Source: Bacteroidales bacterium (lineage in GTDB: Bacteria; Bacteroidota; Bacteroidia; Bacteroidales; Paludibacteraceae). Taken from it: a stretch of 49,852 nt of DNA. The first letter of the stretch is position 1. Every line of letters starts with the position of its first letter. Below, piece by piece: positions 8,121 through 16,757 of this stretch. The notes under the pieces were generated by a model. The model saw only the letters and a program-made list of their open reading frames with translations. It did no database searches and was not told where the DNA came from. The stretch spans positions 1 to 49,852 of the forward strand of contig JAATGT010000279.1 in the NCBI GenBank assembly GCA_015654525.1. The letters run 5' to 3'. The position numbers and the translations under genes are program-made.

Positions 8121-8774
8121 ATGAAAATCATAAATCTATCGGAGAATAACTCCGTGTTGAAGCACTACATTAGAGAAATTCGTTCCGTCAAGATTCAGAA
8201 AGATTCTATGCGTTTCCGCCGCAATATGGAACGCATTGGTGAAATAATGGCCTACGAAATGAGTAAAACCATGCGTTACAAAGCCGAAGAAGTAAAAACT
8301 CCGCTAGGGGTGGCGCATACCGAGGTGATTGATGAAAAAATAGTGATTTCAACTATTCTTCGTGCCGGGTTACCGTTTCATCAGGGCTTTCTGAGCTATT
8401 TCGATTCGGCCGAGAATGCCTTTGTTTCGGCATACCGCAAGTATAAGGATGCGCTGAAGTTCGATATTTATATTGAGTACATAGCTTCGCCCAGTCTGGA
8501 CGGAAAAACGCTGATTATTACCGATCCGATGCTCGCCACCGGTGGTTCAATGGAATTAGCATACGGCGCATTGCTTACCAAAGGCAAACCGGCTCATGTG
8601 CATGTGGCTACTGTCATTGCAAGTCAACAGGCTATTGATTATGTGGCTTCACATTTCCCCGAAGCTAAAACAACTATCTGGGCTGCCGCCATCGATCCTG
8701 AATTAAACGACCATTCTTACATCGTTCCAGGCATTGGAGATGCCGGCGATTTGGCTTTTGGCGAAAAATTGTAA
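8121..8774 (+). CDS. upp: uracil phosphoribosyltransferase
   Basis: This 217-residue protein converts uracil and PRPP to UMP (pyrimidine salvage, cytoplasm). The PRPP-binding loop LIITDPMLATGGSM lies at about 134-147, and the uracil-binding end PGIGDAGDLAFGEKL closes the protein. RAGLPFHQGF matches the family block that normally reads RAGLGM in enterobacterial enzymes. Length is normal (about 208-217). The gene stands alone; a -7-like box lies 24 bp upstream and a repeat-filled intergenic region follows. Confidence 0.93.
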   Translation: MKIINLSENNSVLKHYIREIRSVKIQKDSMRFRRNMERIGEIMAYEMSKTMRYKAEEVKTPLGVAHTEVIDEKIVISTILRAGLPFHQGFLSYFDSAENAFVSAYRKYKDALKFDIYIEYIASPSLDGKTLIITDPMLATGGSMELAYGALLTKGKPAHVHVATVIASQQAIDYVASHFPEAKTTIWAAAIDPELNDHSYIVPGIGDAGDLAFGEKL

Positions 8775-8864
8775 TATTAAATGACCCCTAACCACATTAT
8801 CAACTATTTTTTTTGAACGCAAATTACGCAAGTTTACACAAATAAGACTTAGGGAGTCGAATAT

Positions 8865-9094
8865 AAGTAAATGATAATTATTATTGATATGTTTTTTACC
8901 ACATAGTTCACAATAGTTTTAAATAGAAAATATAAGACTAAGAACACATAGTATTATCCCGAGCACCGGGATAATTTCAGACTAAGCAAAAGTATCGTCA
9001 GATACTTTTACTATGTGACCTAAGTCTTTTTCCTCCATTATTTCTATGTGCGCTATGTGATAGAAACATATCATTAAATATTGGAAACTACTTA
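8865..9094 (+). repeat. structured dispersed element, copy 1
   Basis: About 230 bp that match, in inverted orientation, 14551-14890. In order: an 80-bp left block; outer arm AGACTAAGAACACATAGT (about 8935-8952); hairpin ATTATCCCG-agcac-CGGGATAAT (8953-8975); hairpin AAAAGTATC-gtca-GATACTTTT (8988-9009); outer arm ACTATGTGACCTAAGTCT (about 9010-9027), complementary to the first arm with few mismatches; then a right block ending GGAAACTACTTA. The whole would fold as a stem carrying two hairpins. It has no coding capacity. Confidence 0.75.
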
Positions 9095-9347
9095 AGTAAG
9101 CAGAGAAATAGAATGTGCCATTAAAAAAAGAATGGAACGCTGATGGAACATACCGACAAGTCGGTATTACGAATTGAGCGGATATAAACGGATAATAATT
9201 GAACGGATTTAAATCTGATTTTAGTCATGCAAGCATGACTGATAAGAATCCTAACTATTGAAGATTATTTCGACTGGTCGAATCGAAGATCAACGCAGTT
9301 AAATTAAAATTAAGTACATGTTCGAAATTAGTTTATATTATTTTAAT

Positions 9348-9470
9348 CCGCCCCTAAATCCCCTAAAGGGGACTTTTGCCGCGTGAAAATGTTGATTGTC
9401 TTCGCACATATCGCACTTCGGTAGCCCCCGCCATTTATCCCGCAAGGCGGGAGGGGGTTGGGGGCAGTTA
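9348..9470. repeat. GC-rich inverted-repeat element
   Basis: The left side CGCCCCTAAATCCCCTAAAG, with a small CCCCTAAAGGGG hairpin, is roughly inverted on the right side, where the minus strand reads CTGCCCCCAACCCCCTCCCG. A second hairpin, CCCGCAAGGCGGG, lies at about 9439-9451. Similar CCCCTAAA...GGGG intergenic elements are familiar from Bacteroidota genomes. It is probably a small non-coding mobile or attenuator-like repeat. Confidence 0.5.
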
Positions 9471-9580
9471 AGACAGAGTTTTTTTAATATAAACTAATTC
9501 ATTGCACGTACTTATATTTATAAAAGCACTTATTTGCGTTGATTTGCGCATTTTGCGTAATTGGCGTTCAAAAAAGACAC

Positions 9581-12500
9581 TTAGGTCATCTTAGCGGGAG
9601 CTCCTACAAAGCAAGTGTTTGCCGGAAGCGTCTCGCTTTTCATCAACACCGACAAGGGTTCCAGCACGGAGCGGTCTTCCATCTTGGAATCGTATAGCAC
9701 TACCGCCATGCCGCCAACACTACACTTTTTGCCAATATCTACAAACGACATTTTCATCACCCTATCTTCAAAAAGATGGGTTTGAAGCGTACAATTATCA
9801 TTCAACGCCGAGTTATCGTCAATTTTCACCAAGTCGAACTCCGTAATCTGCGTGGTATACATGCACACCTTTTTCCCTATCTTGCATCCAAGTAAGCGGA
9901 GTGGATATTTTATAAACGGCGTTCCGGTAAGAACATTGAGAAAAAACAATACCAAAAAATTTTCATATACCCCGGTCACCAGTTCGCTTCTCCACACATA
10001 ATTGCTCCACAAAGGTTTTTTATCGGGCACATATTTACCAATAATAATCCACTTTATTAACGCCATAATCAACGTTCCCAAAACCGCAGCAGCCAAATAC
10101 AAAAACGGAAATACTAATAATAATTCCCAAAGATCTTTTTCTACCTGTAGGTACGACACAGCATTGGTAATCAGCGCTGCATACAATATAAACAAGGTTG
10201 TAGGAAGTGTTACACGAAAATATTCGATGCAATAGCGCAGGAAAAATAATTTTTTAGTCGGTTTATAGGTTCGTTCGGCCGTGAAATCATGATTAATATC
10301 GCGTTTAGGCAAATACACTGCCGGAGATCCAAACCAGGACGTACCATCCTTTGCCGGCAGATCTTCTTTACTCATTTTTGATAAAACTCCTACCAGTACA
10401 TCGTTGCCAAGACGTGTGTTTGGACTAATCACCGCGCTGTTGCCCACAAAAGTGCGGTTGCCGATATAGGTTTTGGCAATATCGATATAACCGTTGCGAA
10501 CATGCGAAGCTCCAACCGAAACCGAGTCGGCCAGAAAACATTCATCACCCGTAACCAGCAAGTCGGGCGAGATGAATTCGACGGTTGATATCTCCACCCG
10601 TTTTCCCATCTTTACTCCCAACATTTTAAACCAGAACTGAAGATAAAGTGTGGTGTAAAGCGTACCGATAACCTGCAAGCTCAGTTTCATCAACTGGTCA
10701 AAGAACCATTTTTTGACATAAAACGTGCTGTTGACCTTGTATTTTCCTTCTTTTATATTTCCAAGTAAAATCCATTTCAATATGGTTATCAATAATGTCA
10801 GTAAAACCACAAACGAAAGCCCTACCAGAATAGTGAACCACAAGAAATGATGACTTTCCGTAGAATAATCGAGGTGTGTAATAAGCATCATACCCGGGAA
10901 ATAGGCAATCATGGTAATCAACGGGATTAAAAACACGCTGATTGAATATAAAATGGTATTTCGTACCGACCAGAGTGTAACGGTTGGCTTTTTGTCGTTT
11001 ATTCCGATCTTTGCTGCTGGCGATCCACCCCAATTTTCATTTGCGGGAATAACACAACCTTCGGGAACAAGCGTCAAATCGTCGATGGAAGAGTTTTTCT
11101 CCATCTTGCTGTTGTGCGACAAGCAGCAACGCGTGCCTACAAAGCAATCGTCGCCTACTTCGATAGCTCCGATATGAAGATAACCGTCGGCAATGGTGTA
11201 TCCCCTCAAATGCGAGTCGGTACAAATGCTTACATTATCACCCACATTCAACAAATCGAAAATAGAAATGGCCGACGTATTGATGTAACTGTTTTTACCC
11301 ACCTTTGCTCCTACCAGTCGCAGGAATACATTCATAATGTTGGTTCCGGTAAAGTAAGTTATCGGGCAAATATTAATCACTTTGTCCACTATCCAGAACC
11401 GGAAATAATAACTTCCCCAAAGTTTGTATTTACCTGCCTTCACCTTGCCAATTACCGCCCATTTAAAGCCAATGGCAAACAACGATAGCACCGGAAGAAT
11501 GGCAAAATACATCAATAACATCATCGACAATGAGTCGAACACGCCAAGTTCTGCCTGATAGTAATAAGAATATACAAAAAACGGCCCCAACCATTCCATA
11601 CCAAACAGCAGAATGATAAAGAACATGGAAATACCCTGAAAGAAACCGCAGGTATAATAGCTCAACTTCGACGGGCTGTAAATATCCCGTTCTTTTTTGG
11701 GTGCAGATTCTTTCGGGGGTTGGTTCTTTTCTAGTTCGCGGGCCAAATCGCGCAAAACCGGAAATTTATAGACATCCACCACCGACATATTTTCAAACAT
11801 CTTCAGTTCCCGCATTTCCGAAACAACTAATGCTGCCAACAGCGAATGTCCGCCAAGTTCATCAAAAAAGTTATCGTCCATCGAGATATCATCCCGATGA
11901 ATGTTTCGTGCAATGATGCGAACCATCTCGCGTTCCAACTGGGTAGCCGGTGGAATAATTTCTTTTTGTGCTGAAAAGCCAAGCGGCGTTTGAGGAGCCG
12001 GCAAACTCTTCCTATCTATCTTTTGACTCGATGTCATAGGCAATGAATCCAGCACATCCAGGGTGGAAGGAATCATATAATAAGGTAACTTCAACCGAAG
12101 CAAGTTGGAAATTCCTTCGCGATTAATTGTTTCGCCTTTTCGTTCCACCACATAAGCCGCCAGCTGCTGCGTATCGGTATCTAATGCCACAACTGCAGCC
12201 TGAATGCCGCCGCATTGCATGATTAACCATTCTATCTCCGATAATTCTACCCTGAACCCGCGTACCTTTACCTGCGCATCGGCTCTGCCCAGAAAAATAA
12301 TATTTCCATCGGGACTCAGCTTTGCCAAATCACCGGAACGGTAATATCGTTCGGAAATGCCCTTATAGTTGTCGGTTTCAATAAACTTGCGGGAAGTCAA
12401 CTCGGGCTGATTCAGGTAGCCGCGGGCCACACTTTGTCCGCCTATCAATATTTCACCTTCTTCGCCATCCGCAACCGGTTCCAGTTGCTCATTTACAATC

Positions 12501-13459
12501 AACACATCGTAACCATCCAGCGGTTTTCCTATTGTAACAGTTTCCTGCGGTTTTAATATTGAATAAGTTGCAATAACAGCCGCTTCGGTTGGTCCATACG
12601 TATTATAAACTGCCCTACCCTTCTTGCACCATCGGTTAGCAATATCCGTTGAACATACTTCGCCGCCAAAAATAAGGGTTTTCAGTCCGGGCATGTCCTC
12701 TTTTACCATCGAGAGCAAAGTAGGTGTGCACGAAAGGAAGGTTATTTTCAGATCATTTAAAATAGAGGCCAGTTTATCGCCCGAACGCATAATTTCAAAG
12801 GTTCCGATTACCATGGTAGCCCCGACAGACAACGGGACCCAGATTTCTTCCACCGAAGCATCAAACGAAACCGAAAATCCCTGCAATGCCCTGTCGGTAT
12901 CATCAATGGAATATATTAGTTGCGCTCCGTGGATGTAATTGGCCACATTTCTGTGTTCGAGCAGCACGCCTTTGGGCTTTCCGGTAGTGCCCGAAGTATA
13001 AATAATATAGCATAAATCGGTTTCGGAACGATTTATTACCGTTGGTTTCGTTTCTGGAAGATCATTCAGCGCGGTAAGCTGATGATTCATATTAAATAAA
13101 TCATGCTGACTAAGTTGCTCCCCGATTCGCTCAAGGATTAGATCGGCAGTAATGATCAGTTTGGCCCCCGAATCTTCCATGATAAAATTTACACGGTCGG
13201 CCGGAATCTCCGGATCAAGAGGAATATAGGCTCCACCGGCCTTCAACACGCCCAGCATCGCAATAGAAACCTGAGCGCACCGCGGCATCAGGATCACCAC
13301 TTTCTCTTCCGGCTTCACCCCCTTCCCAATCAGGAAGTGTGCCAAGCGGTTCGCCGTTTTTTCAACTTCAGAATAAGAATATTTAATCTCACCTTGCTCA
13401 ATGGCAATTGCATCGGGGTAACGAGTGGCCGATCTCTCAAAAAACTGATCCAGAAACAT
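9581..13459 (-). CDS. Pls/PosA-type NRPS-like amino-acid polymer synthetase (A-T-three membrane/beta-helix units)
   Basis: The protein has 1292 residues from the ATG at 13459. An upstream in-frame ATG at 13546 only adds a 29-residue tail before the normal A-domain start MFLDQFFERSATRYPDAIAIE. Adenylation domain (1-490): YTSGTTGKPKG at about 154-164, FDASVEEIW 199-207, NTYGPTEA 286-293, YRSGDLAKLSPDG about 373-385, and K480 in SQKIDRKSL. Carrier domain (505-580): phosphopantetheine Ser539 in DELGGHSLL. Then three repeats of membrane helices plus a hexapeptide left-handed beta-helix (about 600-820, 830-1060, 1070-1292). No condensation or thioesterase domain is present. This layout and length match epsilon-poly-lysine synthetase Pls and PosA relatives. 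A hand alignment to PheA gives the pocket D200 A201 E204 S243 I263 G265 T287 V295 I296 K480, a basic-amino-acid type. It is inferred to be a membrane enzyme that polymerises a diamino acid; the product is unproven. It lies divergent to a VanZ-like gene. Confidence 0.88.
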   Translation of the reverse strand: MFLDQFFERSATRYPDAIAIEQGEIKYSYSEVEKTANRLAHFLIGKGVKPEEKVVILMPRCAQVSIAMLGVLKAGGAYIPLDPEIPADRVNFIMEDSGAKLIITADLILERIGEQLSQHDLFNMNHQLTALNDLPETKPTVINRSETDLCYIIYTSGTTGKPKGVLLEHRNVANYIHGAQLIYSIDDTDRALQGFSVSFDASVEEIWVPLSVGATMVIGTFEIMRSGDKLASILNDLKITFLSCTPTLLSMVKEDMPGLKTLIFGGEVCSTDIANRWCKKGRAVYNTYGPTEAAVIATYSILKPQETVTIGKPLDGYDVLIVNEQLEPVADGEEGEILIGGQSVARGYLNQPELTSRKFIETDNYKGISERYYRSGDLAKLSPDGNIIFLGRADAQVKVRGFRVELSEIEWLIMQCGGIQAAVVALDTDTQQLAAYVVERKGETINREGISNLLRLKLPYYMIPSTLDVLDSLPMTSSQKIDRKSLPAPQTPLGFSAQKEIIPPATQLEREMVRIIARNIHRDDISMDDNFFDELGGHSLLAALVVSEMRELKMFENMSVVDVYKFPVLRDLARELEKNQPPKESAPKKERDIYSPSKLSYYTCGFFQGISMFFIILLFGMEWLGPFFVYSYYYQAELGVFDSLSMMLLMYFAILPVLSLFAIGFKWAVIGKVKAGKYKLWGSYYFRFWIVDKVINICPITYFTGTNIMNVFLRLVGAKVGKNSYINTSAISIFDLLNVGDNVSICTDSHLRGYTIADGYLHIGAIEVGDDCFVGTRCCLSHNSKMEKNSSIDDLTLVPEGCVIPANENWGGSPAAKIGINDKKPTVTLWSVRNTILYSISVFLIPLITMIAYFPGMMLITHLDYSTESHHFLWFTILVGLSFVVLLTLLITILKWILLGNIKEGKYKVNSTFYVKKWFFDQLMKLSLQVIGTLYTTLYLQFWFKMLGVKMGKRVEISTVEFISPDLLVTGDECFLADSVSVGASHVRNGYIDIAKTYIGNRTFVGNSAVISPNTRLGNDVLVGVLSKMSKEDLPAKDGTSWFGSPAVYLPKRDINHDFTAERTYKPTKKLFFLRYCIEYFRVTLPTTLFILYAALITNAVSYLQVEKDLWELLLVFPFLYLAAAVLGTLIMALIKWIIIGKYVPDKKPLWSNYVWRSELVTGVYENFLVLFFLNVLTGTPFIKYPLRLLGCKIGKKVCMYTTQITEFDLVKIDDNSALNDNCTLQTHLFEDRVMKMSFVDIGKKCSVGGMAVVLYDSKMEDRSVLEPLSVLMKSETLPANTCFVGAPAKMT

Positions 13460-14124
13460 AATTAGTAGTAAATTAGATTGGTTATTGATTAGATAAAACG
13501 GTGTAAATTTATGTATTATATATTGCAAAAACAAAATATATCTCAATCAGACTATAAATATCCTTTGAAGTTTAATCTATTCCCTCTTTGTTAAACTATA
13601 TTTTTAATGTAATGCGCCAGAACAAACAAAATATCCTGAAACCTCAGAAGCCTTATCAAGCATCAGTGATTTTATTGTCAATATTATTTTTTGTTATTGG
13701 AATAAATTTTCCAATAACAGCAACTAAGTTTACTCAATACATATAATAATGTATTTCATCTGGATATCCACTAATCAAATTAAATTTCCATAAGTATAAC
13801 AACATCTATAACTATTCCGTTGTTATTAAGATGAGTTTCGACAACAGTTGATAATTCAGCTCCCATTTTCTTTATCAATATTATATTCACGTTACCGTTT
13901 AAAACTGGAATTAAAACAATAAATCACTTGTAATCTTAGTAATGCCTTCGAACACGGTGTTAATAGAAACAGATTACCCCTTTCATAAATCAATAATTTT
14001 ATGGGTTAAGTGTTTTGTTCTATATTTTAAAGAATTATCTTTGCAAAGATAATTCTTTAACGGTATTGGTTAATAAATTAATACAGCTCATATCATTCAA
14101 TTTCTCATTTTTTATTCACTAAAT
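13460..14124. other. divergent intergenic region between synthetase and VanZ genes
   Basis: This is 665 bp of AT-rich DNA without an open frame I can support. It holds a hairpin TGTTATTGGAA...TTCCAATAACA (13692-13719) and the 34-bp palindrome at 14027-14060. As the shared upstream region of two divergent genes it is the likely regulatory zone for both. Confidence 0.6.
14027..14060. promoter_or_regulatory. 34-bp perfect palindrome with a -7 box on each strand
   Basis: The half-site TTAAAGAATTATCTTTG is followed at once by its exact reverse complement. TATCTTTG (14036-14043, plus; 14044-14051, minus) fits TAnnTTTG on both strands. On the plus strand a TTG lies 18 bp upstream, close to the usual 19-21, and the VanZ-like start is about 80 bp downstream. 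It may be a bidirectional promoter, an operator overlapping the promoter, or a cruciform. Confidence 0.5.
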
Positions 14125-14535
14125 ATGAAACTTATAAATATTCTTCTCCGATATTGGGAATCAATTATAATTGCTCTAGGCATTCTGTATTTGTCCTTTG
14201 CTCCTCCTTCAACGTTTAAAGGCGTGCCTTCGTTCACTAATGAAGATAAACTTGTTCACTTACTTTTATATTCTGGCTTGACCTGTGTTTTAATCTTCGA
14301 TTTCAGAAGATATGCTAAAAACAATAAGACCAATACACTTGGGTTCATTTTAGTTTGTCTCGCATTTCCTATCTTTCTCGGAGGACTTGTCGAAATTCTG
14401 CAACCCATGTACTTTGCTCCCCGCACAGCCGAGTGGTCCGACTGGTTTAGCGATATTCTCGGAACATTATTGGGTTTATTGGCAATGTACATCCTCCGGT
14501 TAATGCCAAATACAACAAACAAAACTTCAAAATAG
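14125..14535 (+). CDS. VanZ-like membrane protein
   Basis: This 136-residue protein has about four hydrophobic segments: IIIALGILYLSFAP, LVHLLLYSGLTCVLIF, FILVCLAFPIFLGGLVEIL and ILGTLLGLLAMYILRL. The VanZ signature elements are present: a DK-hH run (EDKLVHLLLY), GGLVEILQPMY with the conserved Glu, and RTAEWSDWFSDILGTLLG. VanZ-domain proteins are inner-membrane; in enterococci one gives low-level teicoplanin resistance, but most have unknown roles. The gene is divergent from the polymer synthetase, and its probable promoter lies in the 34-bp palindrome. The inverted repeat copy 2 begins 16 bp after its stop. Confidence 0.85.
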   Translation: MKLINILLRYWESIIIALGILYLSFAPPSTFKGVPSFTNEDKLVHLLLYSGLTCVLIFDFRRYAKNNKTNTLGFILVCLAFPIFLGGLVEILQPMYFAPRTAEWSDWFSDILGTLLGLLAMYILRLMPNTTNKTSK

Positions 14536-14550
14536 TCTGAACAACCGAAG

Positions 14551-14890
14551 TAAGTAGTTTCCATTATTGAATGAAATATTTTTATCGTAATAGAACACAT
14601 AGAAATGATGATAAAAAATGACTTAGTTCACATAGTAAAAGTATTTGACAATACTTTTGCACACGCTGCAATTATCCCGTCTTCGGAATAATAAGTAAGG
14701 AGTAACATTTAGCAACCTGTTTTTTTCTTTCTGTATTTTTGAAAGCAAAATTCAGGCAAACAGCCTTGTAACTTGTGACTTGTGACTTGTAACTTGTAAC
14801 TGATTACTATGTGTTCTTAGTCTTATATTTTCTATTAAAAACTATTGTGAACTATGTGCTAAAAATAGATCAATAATAATCATCATTTAC
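14551..14890 (-). repeat. structured dispersed element, copy 2 (inverted, with insertion)
   Basis: Read on the minus strand this reproduces copy 1 (8865-9094) from GTAAATGAT to GGAAACTACTTA, with about 85-90% identity judged by eye. Hairpins are kept at 14637-14658 (AAAAGTATT-tgac-AATACTTTT) and 14671-14692. The loop-closing pair of the first is T-A where copy 1 has C-G. About 114 bp (14693-14806) are inserted between the left block and the first hairpin; the insert ends in five 7-bp units CTTGTRA (14765-14799). The element ends 12 bp before dprA. Confidence 0.75.
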
Positions 14891-14902
14891 CGAATTACTT
14901 GC

Positions 14903-16021
14903 ATGGTCGACGAAACACTAAAATACAAAATCGGCATCACCCTTATTAAAGGCATTGGAAACAATCTGGCTAAAAATCTGATTGCTTATGTTGGAAGCGT
15001 AGAAGGTATTTTCAAAGAAAAGCAACAGAACCTGGCTAAAATTCCGGGTATAGGCGAAGTTCTTTCTTATGAAATTGTATCGCAAAATGTATTACCTCGT
15101 GCAGAACAGGAAATAGAGTTTATTGAAAAAAATAAAATTCAGACTTTCTACTTTGCCGATCGCGATTATCCTTTTCGCCTCAAAGAGTGTGCAGACTCAC
15201 CCATCATGATTTATACCAAAGGAAATTGTGATTTAAACACCGGAAAATTTATTGGAATTGTAGGAACCCGCAATGCTACCGAAACCGGCAAGGAAAATTG
15301 TAAGGATATGATTGCCGATTTAGCTTCCATACAGCCAAATTCAATTATTGTAAGTGGATTGGCTTATGGTATCGACATTTGTGCCCACAAATCTGCTCTT
15401 GATGCAGGTCTGCCTACCATCGGAGTAATGGGACATGGGCTCGATCGGATTTATCCGGCAACACATCGGCCAACAGCGGTAAAAATGTTACAACAGGGGG
15501 CACTGCTCACCGAGTACCTAAGTATGACAACTCCCGACCGACCAAATTTTGTGCAACGAAACCGCATTATTGCCGGATTGTGTGACGCTATTGTAGTAGT
15601 TGAATCCGCTGCTCGTGGTGGGGCTTTAATTACGGGCGAAATTGCTAATGACTACAATCGAGATGTATTTGCATTTCCGGGACGTGTCAATGACGAATGG
15701 TCAGCAGGCTGCAATGCTTTGATAAAAAACAATAAAGCCTCACTAATAGAATCAGCCAACGATATTTTACAATTTATGAACTGGGAAAAACAAGATTCGA
15801 CCGATTCTCCCGCAATTCAAACGACCTTGTTCGTCGATCTTTCCGACGAAGAGCAAAAAATTGCATCCGTTTTAAGGCAACATCCCGACGGCATTCAGGT
15901 AAATGAGTTAGCCGTTCTAATGACGAAGCCTTTCAGTAAAATTTCATCGGTATTGCTGCAAATGGAATTTAAAGGCATTGTAAAATGTCTGCCCGGCGGA
16001 ATTTATAAAATCGTAAAATAA
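14903..16021 (+). CDS. dprA: DNA-processing protein DprA
   Basis: This 372-residue protein binds incoming single-stranded DNA and loads RecA during natural transformation (cytoplasm). The N-terminal helix-hairpin-helix/SAM-like region holds IPGIGEVLSYEI at about 47-58. The Rossmann core carries IVGTRNATETG (about 118-128), SGLAYGIDICAHKSAL (about 151-166), GHGLDRIYPATHR and RNRIIAGLCDAIVVVESA...GG, which together form the family signature. A C-terminal winged-helix tail (EEQKIASVLRQHPDGIQVNE) is present. Length is normal. The dispersed element copy 2 is directly upstream and may contain its promoter. A DUF4268 gene follows after 89 bp. Confidence 0.95.
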   Translation: MVDETLKYKIGITLIKGIGNNLAKNLIAYVGSVEGIFKEKQQNLAKIPGIGEVLSYEIVSQNVLPRAEQEIEFIEKNKIQTFYFADRDYPFRLKECADSPIMIYTKGNCDLNTGKFIGIVGTRNATETGKENCKDMIADLASIQPNSIIVSGLAYGIDICAHKSALDAGLPTIGVMGHGLDRIYPATHRPTAVKMLQQGALLTEYLSMTTPDRPNFVQRNRIIAGLCDAIVVVESAARGGALITGEIANDYNRDVFAFPGRVNDEWSAGCNALIKNNKASLIESANDILQFMNWEKQDSTDSPAIQTTLFVDLSDEEQKIASVLRQHPDGIQVNELAVLMTKPFSKISSVLLQMEFKGIVKCLPGGIYKIVK

Positions 16022-16110
16022 ATAGTTACTTCCTGCAATCGCGATATTGATCGGTAGTTGCTTCGCGATATCAGGAAAGACTTTTGACACCAGACCTTAG
16101 ACGAAGGAAA

Positions 16111-16563
16111 ATGTACAGCAAAGAAGAATTAAAACAATTGAAAAAAGAATTTTGGGAAGGATTTGGTACCTATTGCAGCCAGGTCCCGGCATTAAAAAGG
16201 CGGAAAAGCAAGTTTATGCTTTACAATACCAAAATGAAAGGTGTGGAAATGAAGTTTGATGCCACCCGCGAAGGGGCTTTTGTTATTTTAGAAATAAATC
16301 TGCACGATGCCAAAGCCCGATTAAAAAAATACGAACAATTTGAACAGTATAAAATCATTATGGAGAAGCAATTCCCCGAAGGACTGATCTGGGATTTTGC
16401 TTACATCCGTGAATGTGGTACTGAGGTCTGCCGCATCTACGCTCAAAAGAATGGAATAGACCTTCACCGCCGTATTCAATGGATGGAATTCTATCAATTC
16501 ATGTCCTCCGAAATGCTGAAACTCGAAAAGGCTTTTAAAGTGGTGAAAGAAGCTATCGAATAA
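16111..16563 (+). CDS. DUF4268 domain protein
   Basis: This 150-residue protein starts at ATG 16111 (MYSKEELKQLKKEFWEGF). A TTG at 16084 would add nine residues but fits the family start less well. The body GTYCSQVPALKRRKSKFMLY...EMKFDATREGAFVILEI...WDFAYIRECGTEVCRIY matches the DUF4268 pattern known to me from Bacteroidota. The fold is likely nuclease-like, as in restriction-related DUF4268 fusions, but the stand-alone form has no established role. It is predicted cytoplasmic. It lies between dprA and purH on the same strand and may be co-transcribed with dprA. Confidence 0.8.
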   Translation: MYSKEELKQLKKEFWEGFGTYCSQVPALKRRKSKFMLYNTKMKGVEMKFDATREGAFVILEINLHDAKARLKKYEQFEQYKIIMEKQFPEGLIWDFAYIRECGTEVCRIYAQKNGIDLHRRIQWMEFYQFMSSEMLKLEKAFKVVKEAIE

Positions 16564-16698
16564 ATTCAGAGTATAAATTTCTATACTTTATTCAAAGTCT
16601 TAAGACCCCTCTTTTCGTCAGCTGCAGCTGTATTTTTGTGTATTTCTGTATCAACTTATTAAATTTAGCCGAGTCTTAAAATCAATCTATTTTTTATG

Positions 16699-16729
16699 TT
16701 GATAAAACAAGTATTTTTTTGTAGTTTTG
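16699..16729 (+). promoter_or_regulatory. purH promoter
   Basis: TTG (16699-16701) and TAGTTTTG (16722-16729) are separated by 20 bp, matching the Bacteroidota TTG-N19-21-TAnnTTTG promoter. The -7 box ends 28 bp before the purH start. No purine riboswitch fold is visible in the short leader. Confidence 0.7.
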
Positions 16730-16757
16730 CATCCCATAATTAAACGTAAAACGGAAT

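Larger units (their letters stand above)
8807..9575. repeat. composite repeat region bounded by an imperfect inverted repeat
   Basis: The left end (8807-8846: TTTTGAACGCAAATTACGCA, then CAAATAAG) is an inverted match of the right end (9529-9575), which on the other strand reads TTTTTTGAACGCCAATTACG followed by CA-rich sequence ending CAAATAAG. Between them lie the structured dispersed element (8865-9094) and short palindromes with 2-bp centres: 9150-9167 ATACCGACAAGTCGGTAT, 9223-9240 AGTCATGCAAGCATGACT and 9269-9282 TTCGACTGGTCGAA. A GC-rich block lies at 9348-9470. No gene is seen. Confidence 0.6.

Noticed and set aside
7886-8149. 87-residue open frame before upp
   Set aside because: It overlaps the upp start and promoter, and its composition shows no domain or signal.
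16564-16757. Purine riboswitch before purH
   Set aside because: The promoter -7 box lies only 28 bp from the start codon, leaving no room for an aptamer.
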